A stretch of DNA of 64,000 bases. Source: Microcella sp. (GTDB lineage Bacteria; Actinomycetota; Actinomycetes; Actinomycetales; Microbacteriaceae). The position numbers and the translations under genes were made by a program. Shown here in pieces: positions 42,376-49,361 of this stretch (position 1 is its first letter; each line of letters begins with the position of its first letter). Where the stretch lies: assembly GCF_025808395.1 (NCBI RefSeq), contig NZ_CP075524.1:2700383-2764382 (forward strand), in the 5' to 3' direction. The notes beneath the pieces were generated by a model. That model ran no database searches. It saw nothing but the letters and a program-made list of their open reading frames with translations, and was not told where the DNA came from.

Positions 42376-44313
42376 ATGACTTCGATGGCGCCGCGACCGG
42401 GTGCGTACGTGTTCGCCCAGCAACTCGGATTGACCGGCGACCTCGCGATCGTCGGCCCCCGAAGCCTGGGCGGCTCATACCCGGTGAGCCAGTTCGCCGC
42501 GGCGGCAGTCGGCGCGACGGCGCTCGCGCTCGCCGACCTGGTCGGCACCGACGCGCAGGCCGAGGTCAGCACGCCTCTCGTCGACGGCTGGTTCAGCGCG
42601 GCAGTGCGACCCCGTGAGCCGGTGGCGTCGCCGTGGGAGGAGCTCGCGGGCGACTATGCGACCGGCGACGGGTGGATTCGCCTGCACACGAATGCTGCGG
42701 CTCACCGGGCGGCCGCGCTCGAGGTGCTCGCGTTGACGGGCACGGCGACGCGAGCGCAGGTCGCGGCGGCGGTGACCGACTGGCGGGCCGACGATCTCGA
42801 GTCTGAGGTCGTGTTCGCCGGGGGAGCCGCCGCGGCCATGCGCACCGCGGGCGCGTGGTCTCGCCACCCGCAGGGCGAGGCCGTCGCGGCCGAACCGCTC
42901 GTCGACGTGCAGCAGGGCGAGGCAGGCCGTGCGATGTCACCCGGTCTCGAGGGGCGGCCGCTCGCCGGCGTGCGGGTGCTCGACCTCACGCGCGTGCTCG
43001 CCGGGCCCGTGGCCACGCGCGTGCTCGCCATGCTCGGCGCCGACGTGCTGCGCATCGACCCTCCCGACTGGAACGAGCCGGCGCTCGAGCCCGACATGAC
43101 GCTCGGCAAGCGGTGCGCGAGGCTCGACGCCCGCACCGTCGACGGCCGCGCCGAACTGCTCGCCCTGCTCACCGAGGCCGACGTGCTCGTGCACGGCTAC
43201 CGGCCTGGCGCACTCGAGTCGATGGGCCTCGATGCCGACACCCGCCGACAGCTGCGCCCCGGCCTCGTCGAGGTGCAGATCAACGCCTACGGCTACACCG
43301 GCCCGTGGGCGGGCCGCCGCGGCTTCGACAGTCTCGTGCAGATGTCGAGCGGCATCGCAGACCGCGGCATGCGCGAGACCTCGGCGCAGCATCCCGTGCC
43401 GCTGCCGGTGCAGGCCCTCGATCACGCGACGGGGTGGCTCGCCGCGGCAGCCGCCCTGCGCGGCATCTCGACGGCTCGAACGCTCGGGAGCGGCTCGGTG
43501 AGCAGGCTGTCGCTGGCCCGCACCGCCGTCGAGCTCGAGCGCTGGCGCACGGCGTGGGGCGGCGGGCCCTTTCCGGTGACACCGCTCGAGCCTCTGCCGA
43601 GCCGGCCGCTCGACACCGTGTGGGGCACGGTCGACGTGCTCGACTCGCCCCTCGAAGTGAGTGCGCTCGCGCTCGAGACGCTGCAGCCCCCGCGGCGGCT
43701 CGGCAGCGATGATCCGGTGTGGCAGTCTGCCGCGGTGGCCGAGGTCGATCAGCGGCCGCGACCCGCCTTGCGCGCGACGCTCTCGCTCACCTGGTGGCGG
43801 GTGCTCGCGTGGGCGGCGGGCGCCGCACTGGCGACGTGGGCGCTGCAAGGTCTGCCCTCGACCATCGGCGCCGCTCTGCTCGCCCAGACGCAGACGGTTG
43901 TTCCGTGGTGGAGCACGCCCGCGTGGGCGATCGGCGCCGTCGCGCAGGCGGCCATCATCGCCGCGACGTGGATGCTCATCTCACCTCGCACGACCGTCGG
44001 CATCGCGGTGGGCACGGCCGCATCGGTCGGCTACGCAGCGCACCTCGTCGCGGCGACGGCGGCGCTGCTCGCGTCGGGCGCGTCGGCGCTGCCCGAGTCG
44101 TTCGCCGCTGCACTGCTCACGGTGAGCGTCATCGCCGTGACGAGCGGCGCAGCGCTCGTGGGTCTCGCGGCCCCGGTGCTGCTGCTCGTCACGCCGCTGT
44201 TTCTCGGGCGAGTGTCGGCCGGTGATCGCGTGCTCACCGTGCGGTACCTGCGCCGAGAACGCGGAGCGCGGCGACCGCGCTCGGCGCGCGGGAGCGGGGT
44301 CGCGCCGCAGTAG
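42376..44313 (+). CDS. CaiB/BaiF class III CoA-transferase fused to C-terminal membrane domain
   Basis: 645 residues in one uninterrupted frame. Residues about 195-465 are a class III CoA-transferase domain: GVRVLDLTRVLAGPVATRVLAMLGADVLRID, VHGYRPGALESMGLD, and RRGFDSLVQMSSGIA, where D318 is at the place of the catalytic Asp. Residues 1-190 look like a second, divergent half (GDGWIRLHTNAAAHR, AVTDWRADDLESEV). After about residue 475 come four to five hydrophobic segments (VLAWAAGAALATWALQ, AIGAVAQAAIIAATWML and others) and a basic tail. Class III enzymes move CoA between acids and are normally soluble and about 400 residues. No partner acid-CoA genes are adjacent. The membrane extension is unusual. 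Confidence 0.8.
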   Translation: MTSMAPRPGAYVFAQQLGLTGDLAIVGPRSLGGSYPVSQFAAAAVGATALALADLVGTDAQAEVSTPLVDGWFSAAVRPREPVASPWEELAGDYATGDGWIRLHTNAAAHRAAALEVLALTGTATRAQVAAAVTDWRADDLESEVVFAGGAAAAMRTAGAWSRHPQGEAVAAEPLVDVQQGEAGRAMSPGLEGRPLAGVRVLDLTRVLAGPVATRVLAMLGADVLRIDPPDWNEPALEPDMTLGKRCARLDARTVDGRAELLALLTEADVLVHGYRPGALESMGLDADTRRQLRPGLVEVQINAYGYTGPWAGRRGFDSLVQMSSGIADRGMRETSAQHPVPLPVQALDHATGWLAAAAALRGISTARTLGSGSVSRLSLARTAVELERWRTAWGGGPFPVTPLEPLPSRPLDTVWGTVDVLDSPLEVSALALETLQPPRRLGSDDPVWQSAAVAEVDQRPRPALRATLSLTWWRVLAWAAGAALATWALQGLPSTIGAALLAQTQTVVPWWSTPAWAIGAVAQAAIIAATWMLISPRTTVGIAVGTAASVGYAAHLVAATAALLASGASALPESFAAALLTVSVIAVTSGAALVGLAAPVLLLVTPLFLGRVSAGDRVLTVRYLRRERGARRPRSARGSGVAPQ

Positions 44314-44332
44314 CGGCGGCGCGACAGGAGGC

Positions 44333-45793
44333 TCAGTGCGTGTCTTCGGCGCTGATCTCGCTGCGGTCGCCCGACCACAGGGTGTGGAAGGTGCCCTCGC
44401 GGTCGACGCGCTTGTAGGTGTGGGCTCCGAAGAAGTCGCGCTGCCCCTGCACGAGAGCCGCGGGCAGCCGTTCGGCGCGAAGGCCGTCGTAGTAAGCCAG
44501 TGACGAGGCGAAGGCTGGGGCGGGAATGCCGGCGAGCGCCGAGCCTGCCACCACGCGCCGCCACGCGGGCAGCGCGCTCGCCACAGCATCGGCGAAGTAC
44601 GGCGCAGTGATGAGCGCAACGAGGTCGGGGTCGCTCGCGTAGGCCTCGGTGATGTGGTTCAAGAAGCGCGCACGAATGATGCAGCCTGCTCGCCAGATGC
44701 GCGCGATCTCGCCCTTCTTGATGTCCCACTCGTACTGCTGGGCTCCGGCGACGATGGCGTCGAATCCTTGGCTGTAGGCGATGATCTTCGAGGCGTAGAG
44801 CGCGCGGCGCACATCTTCGATGAACGCGTCGCGGTCGGCGACCTGCCACTCTTCGGCGCCCGCCGGCAGCGACGCGGCCGCGGCGCGCTGGGTGGGGTTC
44901 GACGAGAGCGAGCGCGCGAAGACGGCTTCGGCGATGCCGCTCACCGGCACCCCGAGGTCGAGCGCGGTCTGCACTGTCCACGCGCCGGTGCCTTTGGCGC
45001 CGGCCTGGTCGAGAATGACGTCGACGAGCGGCTTGCCGGTCGTCGCATCCACTTGGCGCAGCACCTCGGCGGTGATCTCGATGAGGTAGCTCTCGAGTTC
45101 GCCGGTGTTCCACTCGGCGAACACGTCGGCGATCTCGGCGGGGGTGAGCCCGCCGACGCGACGTAGCAGGTCGTAGCCTTCGGCGATGAGCTGCATGTCG
45201 GCGTACTCGATGCCGTTGTGGATCATCTTCACGAAGTGCCCGGCGCCGTCGGTGCCCACGTGCGTCACGCACGGCTCGCCTTCGGCGACGGCGGCGATCG
45301 ACTCGAGAATCGGCTTGAGGGTGACCCAGGCTTCGGCCGACCCGCCCGGCATGATCGACGGCCCGTTGAGCGCGCCCTCTTCGCCGCCCGAGATGCCTGC
45401 GCCGACGAAGTTGATGCCGGTGGCGCGCACGGCCGCCTCACGGCGGATCGTGTCGGCGAACAGCGCATTGCCGCCGTCGACGATGATGTCGCCCGGTTCG
45501 AAGACCTGCACGAGCTCGTCGATGACGGCGTCGGTGCCTCGGCCGGCCTGCACCATGATGAGTGCGGTGCGCGGCTTCTGCAGGGCGGCGGCGAATTCGG
45601 TGTAGTCCTTCGTCGCGACGAAACCAGCTTCGGGATGCTCGGTGATGAGGGTCTCGGTCTTCTCCCACGAGCGGTTGTACACCGCCACGGTGTTGCCTTC
45701 GCGGCTGGCGAGGTTGCGGGCCAGGTTCGAGCCCATGACGGCGAGGCCGACGACTCCGATGTTGGCGACGGGTGAGGGTGCGGTGCTGGTCAC
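44333..45793 (-). CDS. gnd: 6-phosphogluconate dehydrogenase (decarboxylating), NADP type
   Basis: 486 residues from the GTG at 45793, behind AGGAG; an upstream frame to 45862 is not supported. Rossmann motif IGVVGLAVMGSNLARNLA, VDGGNALFADT, GISGGEEGALNGPSIMPGG and the catalytic FVKMIHNGIEY mark the long GndA form. It oxidises 6-phosphogluconate to ribulose 5-phosphate. Gluconokinase, which supplies the same intermediate from gluconate, is 1.4 kb away. Confidence 0.95.
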   Translation of the reverse strand: MTSTAPSPVANIGVVGLAVMGSNLARNLASREGNTVAVYNRSWEKTETLITEHPEAGFVATKDYTEFAAALQKPRTALIMVQAGRGTDAVIDELVQVFEPGDIIVDGGNALFADTIRREAAVRATGINFVGAGISGGEEGALNGPSIMPGGSAEAWVTLKPILESIAAVAEGEPCVTHVGTDGAGHFVKMIHNGIEYADMQLIAEGYDLLRRVGGLTPAEIADVFAEWNTGELESYLIEITAEVLRQVDATTGKPLVDVILDQAGAKGTGAWTVQTALDLGVPVSGIAEAVFARSLSSNPTQRAAAASLPAGAEEWQVADRDAFIEDVRRALYASKIIAYSQGFDAIVAGAQQYEWDIKKGEIARIWRAGCIIRARFLNHITEAYASDPDLVALITAPYFADAVASALPAWRRVVAGSALAGIPAPAFASSLAYYDGLRAERLPAALVQGQRDFFGAHTYKRVDREGTFHTLWSGDRSEISAEDTH

Positions 45794-45902
45794 GGGTGCT
45801 CCTGAGCGGGTTTGCGGCGCCTGCGGGCGCGGATCGGTTGACTCGATGAGGCGGTGGCACAACCGTGAACCAGCCTAGAGCGGTTTGCGGTGCGCTCGGC
45901 GA

Positions 45903-45950
45903 CGACTGAGCAATCGCGGTCTCGAAACCTGAGCAACGCCTGCTCAGTCG
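45903..45950. repeat. Inverted repeat with two alternative left arms
   Basis: CGACTGAGCA (45903-45912) pairs with TGCTCAGTCG (45941-45950). A second copy of CTGAGCA at 45929-45935 can pair with the same right arm, giving a tight hairpin with a 6-nt or shorter loop. The two folds exclude each other. It lies in the 220-bp gap between gnd and the gene at 46014; the rest of the gap shows no gene. Confidence 0.55.
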
Positions 45951-46013
45951 CTCGGTCGTGCGCTGCGCGAAGCTCAGATCACCGCTTCTCCTACCGACAG
46001 AAAGGTCACCCCC

Positions 46014-46436
46014 ATGAACATGTTCAAGAGCATGATCGACACCATCAACGCGGCGCCCGGCCTCATCGAGAGCGCCAACACGCTGGCCGCGCAGGCTCAG
46101 ACTCAGGCGGCGATGAACCCCGCGGCCTACGGTGGCGCTGGCATGCCCGGCACCGTCGGCTCGCAGGCTGCAGTGAACATCATCAACCAGCAGGCGCACG
46201 GCGCCCCCTCGGCCGAGGCACTCGCCCCGATCGCCGGCGTCGACCTCGACACCTACGCCAAGGTGAGCAAGGGCATCGCAGCGTTCGGCTACGACACGAG
46301 CAAGCTCGTCGAGGTGGCGGCGACGTTCGGCATCTCCGCGACCGACTGGGCCGCCGCTCAAGAAGGCTGGGGCGCCCGCATCCAGGCCGATCGCGCTGTC
46401 GGCTCGCGCTTCAACGAGCTCTACACCTCGCTCTAG
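46014..46436 (+). CDS. Small soluble protein of unknown function (first of a pair)
   Basis: 140 residues, with AGAAAGG upstream. The N-terminal part is Ala/Gln/Asn-rich and helical (INAAPGLIESANTLAAQAQTQ). The C-terminal half has a compact conserved-looking domain: VDLDTYAKVSKGIAAFGYD, VEVAATFGISATDWAAAQEGWG, RAVGSRFNELYTSL. No signal peptide or membrane segment. It may belong to a domain of unknown function in actinobacteria (DUF6620-like), but I cannot verify this. It is followed after 2 bp by a second small gene, so the two are coexpressed. Confidence 0.75.
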   Translation: MNMFKSMIDTINAAPGLIESANTLAAQAQTQAAMNPAAYGGAGMPGTVGSQAAVNIINQQAHGAPSAEALAPIAGVDLDTYAKVSKGIAAFGYDTSKLVEVAATFGISATDWAAAQEGWGARIQADRAVGSRFNELYTSL

Positions 46437-46438
46437 CC

Positions 46439-46822
46439 ATGGGGTTCTTCACCAACTTCGCCAAGCTCACGGCGATGGGCTTCGAGAATCTCGTCACCAT
46501 GGACACGGGTGCGCAGCTCGCGCAGGCGCAAGCGACGATGGATGCGCTCATCGCGCAGAACGCCCTGCGCACTGAAGCGGCCGAGGGCTTCGTGCCCGCT
46601 ACAGCGACTGTGCAGCGGGTCACGAGCACGGGCGTCGTGGTGAACGACGGCGTGCAGGTGGCGCTCGAACTGACGGTGCTGCTGCAGGGCGGCGCCTCAG
46701 TGCCGGTGCACCTCACGACAGTGATTCCGATGGTGCTCGTTCCGCGAGTGCAGCCCGGCGCCACGCTGCCGGTGAAGGTCGACCCCACCAACCCGAGTCG
46801 GCTGGTGCTCGACCTCTGGTAG
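46439..46822 (+). CDS. Small protein of unknown function (second of a pair)
   Basis: 127 residues from the ATG at 46439. It opens MGFFTNFAKLTAMGFENLV, followed by an Ala/Gln-rich helix (AQLAQAQATMDALIAQ), then a beta-rich domain: ATVQRVTSTGVVVNDGVQVA, ELTVLLQGG, VHLTTVIPMVLVPRVQPGATLPVKVD. The second half resembles bacterial proteins that carry a short beta barrel with VxVxPxNPxxL endings. The coupling with the gene at 46014 suggests that they act together. Function unknown. Confidence 0.75.
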   Translation: MGFFTNFAKLTAMGFENLVTMDTGAQLAQAQATMDALIAQNALRTEAAEGFVPATATVQRVTSTGVVVNDGVQVALELTVLLQGGASVPVHLTTVIPMVLVPRVQPGATLPVKVDPTNPSRLVLDLW

Positions 46823-46867
46823 CAATCTCATCGCATCTCGAAGCGCACGTTTCGATAGCGTGGGGTC

Positions 46868-47191
46868 ATGACCACCACCGATGCCGTCAATGTCGTCGCC
46901 ATCTTCCAGCCTCTCGATGGTCATCGAGCCGAGGTGCTCGCCGCGCTCGACACCGCGATCCCGCTCGTGCATGACGAGCCGGGGTGCGAGCTCTACGCGA
47001 TCACCGAGGCCGACGACGGCCGCATCGTCATGATCGAGAAGTGGACGACCGTCGAGCAGCTCGACGCTCACGGTGCGGGCCAGCCCGTCGCCACCCTCGT
47101 GGCTGCCCTCGACGGGCACCTCGCGGCACCCGTCGAGGTGATCCGGCTGACGCCGCTGCCCGTCGGCGATGCCGTCAAGGGCTCGCTCTGA
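46868..47191 (+). CDS. ABM-domain protein, putative quinol monooxygenase
   Basis: 107 residues. Antibiotic-biosynthesis-monooxygenase ferredoxin-like fold: NVVAIFQPLDGHRAEVLAAL, then HDEPGCELYAITEADDGRIVMIEKW and a closing helix-strand (VATLVAALDGHL). YgiN-like members oxidise quinols or remove reactive small molecules; other members have unknown substrates. It ends directly at the start region of gluconokinase. Confidence 0.85.
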   Translation: MTTTDAVNVVAIFQPLDGHRAEVLAALDTAIPLVHDEPGCELYAITEADDGRIVMIEKWTTVEQLDAHGAGQPVATLVAALDGHLAAPVEVIRLTPLPVGDAVKGSL

Positions 47192-47223
47192 ACTCGACGC
47201 AGCGCTCGACCGAGCGATCGGTC

Positions 47224-47706
47224 GTGCTCATGGGCGTCTCGGGCGCTGGCAAGACCACGATCGGTCTCGCCGCGAGTGCAGTGACCGGGGTGACGTTTCT
47301 CGACGCCGATGATCGGCATCCGCCTCAGAACGTCGCGAAGATGGCAGCAGGCATCCCCCTCGACGACGATGACCGCGCCCCGTGGCTGGATGCCGTCGGC
47401 GCGGCTCTGCGCGATGAGGCGCCGTGCATCATGGCCTGCAGCGCACTGCGCCGGTCGTATCGCGATCGACTTCGACAGCACGCGCCCGGCACGCTCTTCG
47501 TGCTGCTGCAGGTGCCGCGCACCGAGCTCGAGCGCCGCACGGCCACTCGCGACGCACACTTCATGCCCGCGACGCTGCTCGACTCGCAACTGGCCACGCT
47601 CGAGCCGCCCGACCCGGCCGAGGGCATCGTCGTGCTCGATGCGACCCGGCCGATCGATGCTCTCGCGGCCGACGTCGCCCTGCTTCTCGACACTCGGGTA
47701 GACTGA
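47224..47706 (+). CDS. gntK: Gluconokinase (thermoresistant, GntK type)
   Basis: The P-loop MGVSGAGKTT, DADDRHPPQNVAKMAAGIPLDDDDRAPWLDAV, CSALRRSYRDRLR and the final helix identify a GntK-type kinase that makes 6-phosphogluconate. The start is uncertain: in frame there are ATG 47230, GTG 47224 and, overlapping the previous stop, CTG 47188. The first strand of the P-loop fold needs at least RSVVLMGV, which only the CTG option supplies fully. I give the GTG as a conservative choice. Confidence 0.85.
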   Translation: MLMGVSGAGKTTIGLAASAVTGVTFLDADDRHPPQNVAKMAAGIPLDDDDRAPWLDAVGAALRDEAPCIMACSALRRSYRDRLRQHAPGTLFVLLQVPRTELERRTATRDAHFMPATLLDSQLATLEPPDPAEGIVVLDATRPIDALAADVALLLDTRVD

Positions 47707-47850
47707 GCGACTGTACTTCGGCGAGGGAGCGGCAATCGCTCCGTAATCGACGCGGTGGGCAAGGCATCAGGTCTTTCCTCACGCGATTCGCGCGTTCGAG
47801 TTGACACCCAGACCGGGCCGGGTGGCCCACCGATTCAAGGAGACATCAGC

Positions 47851-48501
47851 ATGGCTGACGAGAACAAGCTCAGCGCCGAGAAGCGCACCTCATTCGGCAA
47901 GGGCGCGGCACGCAAGCTGCGCGCGGTCGGTCAGATTCCCGCCGTCATCTACGGTCACGGAACCGACCCGCAGCACGTCGCACTGCCCGGCCACGAGACC
48001 GCGCTGCTGCTGCGCAAGTCGAACGTGGTGCTCACCCTCGACATCGAGGGCGACAAGCAGCTCGCGCTCGTGAAAGACGTGCAGAAAGACCCCGTGCGTC
48101 AGATCATCGAGCACGTCGACCTCATCGTCGTGCGCAAGGGCGAGAAGGTCACCGTCGATGTGCCGGTGCACGTCGAGGGCGAGTCGTACCCCGGAACCCT
48201 CGTGATGGTCGACCACAACACCCTCACGATCGAGGCCGAGGCGACGCACATTCCCGAGTCGCTCACCGTGTCGGTCGAGGGCCTCGAAGAGGGCGCCCAG
48301 ATTCACGCCGGCGACGTCACCCTGCCGTCGGGCACCACCCTCATCACCGACCCAGACGCGCTCGTGATCAACATCACCGTGCCGCGCGCATCGGCCGCCG
48401 ACGTCGCCGACGAGGCAGCGGTCGAAGAGGCTGCGGCTGAGGCGTCGGCAGAGTCTGCCGCCGAGAAGGCCGAAGAGGCCGAGGCCGACGCAGCCGAGTA
48501 A
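47851..48501 (+). CDS. rplY: 50S ribosomal protein L25 / general stress protein Ctc
   Basis: 216 residues from the ATG at 47851 with AAGGAG at 47838-47843. The N-terminal L25 domain (RTSFGKGAARKLRAVGQIPAVIYGHG) binds 5S rRNA, the TL5-type C-terminal beta domain follows, and an Ala/Glu tail ends it. It precedes pth, as in other actinobacteria. The 144-bp leader (47707-47850) holds a small ggagcg/cgctcc hairpin; a TAGACT -10-like hexamer lies at 47699-47704. Confidence 0.94.
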   Translation: MADENKLSAEKRTSFGKGAARKLRAVGQIPAVIYGHGTDPQHVALPGHETALLLRKSNVVLTLDIEGDKQLALVKDVQKDPVRQIIEHVDLIVVRKGEKVTVDVPVHVEGESYPGTLVMVDHNTLTIEAEATHIPESLTVSVEGLEEGAQIHAGDVTLPSGTTLITDPDALVINITVPRASAADVADEAAVEEAAAEASAESAAEKAEEAEADAAE

Positions 48502-48508
48502 GCATCGC

Positions 48509-48533
48509 GGCGAACGGAGGGCATCCGTTCGCC
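48509..48533 (+). terminator. Hairpin after rplY
   Basis: Perfect 10-bp stem ggcgaacgga/tccgttcgcc with a 5-nt loop, 8 bp after the rplY stop and before the pth ribosome-binding site. No U tract. Confidence 0.6.
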
Positions 48534-48563
48534 ACCATCACCGACGAGCGAGGAGGTCGAGCC

Positions 48564-49184
48564 ATGGCCGGCCTCTTTCGCCGTTCGGCGCCCGCTGCGA
48601 GCAGTGACACCTGGCTGGTCGCCGGGCTCGGCAACCCCGGGCCCGGCTACGCCGGCAACCGGCACAACGTCGGCGCGATGGTGCTCGACGAGCTGGCGAA
48701 CCGGTTCGGCGCACGATTCGGGCGGCACCGCACGTCGACGATGCTCGCCGAAGCGCGGTTGCGTGCTGGCGGGCCGAAGCTCGTGCTCGTGCGCCCGCTG
48801 AGCTACATGAACACGTCGGGCGGGCCCGTCTCGAGCGCGGCCGCCTACTTCTCGATTCCGGCCGAGCGGGTCATCGTCATCCACGACGACCTCGACCTGC
48901 CGTTCGAGACCATCAAGCTCAAGGCCGACGGCGGTCACGGCGGGCAGAACGGCGTGCGCGACATCATCAAGGCGCTCGGCACGCCCGACTTCGTGCGCGT
49001 GCGCGTGGGCATCGGCCGACCGCCGGGCCGTCAAGACGCGGCGTCATACGTGCTCGGCGACTTTCCGTCGGCCGAACGGGCGCGCCTGCCGTTCGTGCTG
49101 GGCGACGCAGCCGACGCGGTCGAGCTGATCGTCGAGCAAGGCCTGCTGGCGGCGCAGCAGAAGGTGCACGCCCCTCGCGCCTGA
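48564..49184 (+). CDS. pth: Peptidyl-tRNA hydrolase
   Basis: 206 residues, GAGGAGG upstream. Catalytic H34 in GNRHNVGAMVLDEL after LVAGLGNPGPGYAGN; YMNTSGGPV, VIHDDLDLPF and the glycine-rich KADGGHGGQNGVRDI are typical. It recycles peptidyl-tRNA released from ribosomes. Confidence 0.95.
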   Translation: MAGLFRRSAPAASSDTWLVAGLGNPGPGYAGNRHNVGAMVLDELANRFGARFGRHRTSTMLAEARLRAGGPKLVLVRPLSYMNTSGGPVSSAAAYFSIPAERVIVIHDDLDLPFETIKLKADGGHGGQNGVRDIIKALGTPDFVRVRVGIGRPPGRQDAASYVLGDFPSAERARLPFVLGDAADAVELIVEQGLLAAQQKVHAPRA

Positions 49185-49254
49185 GTGCGGCGAGCCGAGC
49201 GCGCGAGGTCGCCGCGCAGCCCGCCGACAGCCCTGCTCGGCCGTGTCGTGCACG

Positions 49255-49316
49255 AACGTCTGCAGAATCACGCGCGAGGGCCCATGTGACGAGCGGTCTC
49301 CGATTCTGCAGACGTT
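49255..49316. repeat. Intergenic inverted repeat (15-nt arms, 32-nt loop)
   Basis: aacgtctgcagaatc at 49255-49269 and its exact complement at 49302-49316. It lies between pth and mfd and ends about 32 bp before the mfd -10 element. It shares its form, but not its sequence, with the other long palindromes in the window. Confidence 0.8.
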
Positions 49317-49347
49317 GTTGCCCATGCTGTGCGCTCAGCAGGGCGCG

Positions 49348-49353
49348 TAGACT
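49348..49353 (+). promoter_or_regulatory. Likely -10 element of mfd (leaderless transcript)
   Basis: TAGACT at 49348-49353 places the transcript start near 49360-49362, right at the GTG start of mfd. No ribosome-binding site precedes the GTG. No good -35 is seen. Confidence 0.45.
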
Positions 49354-49361
49354 CGTGCGAC

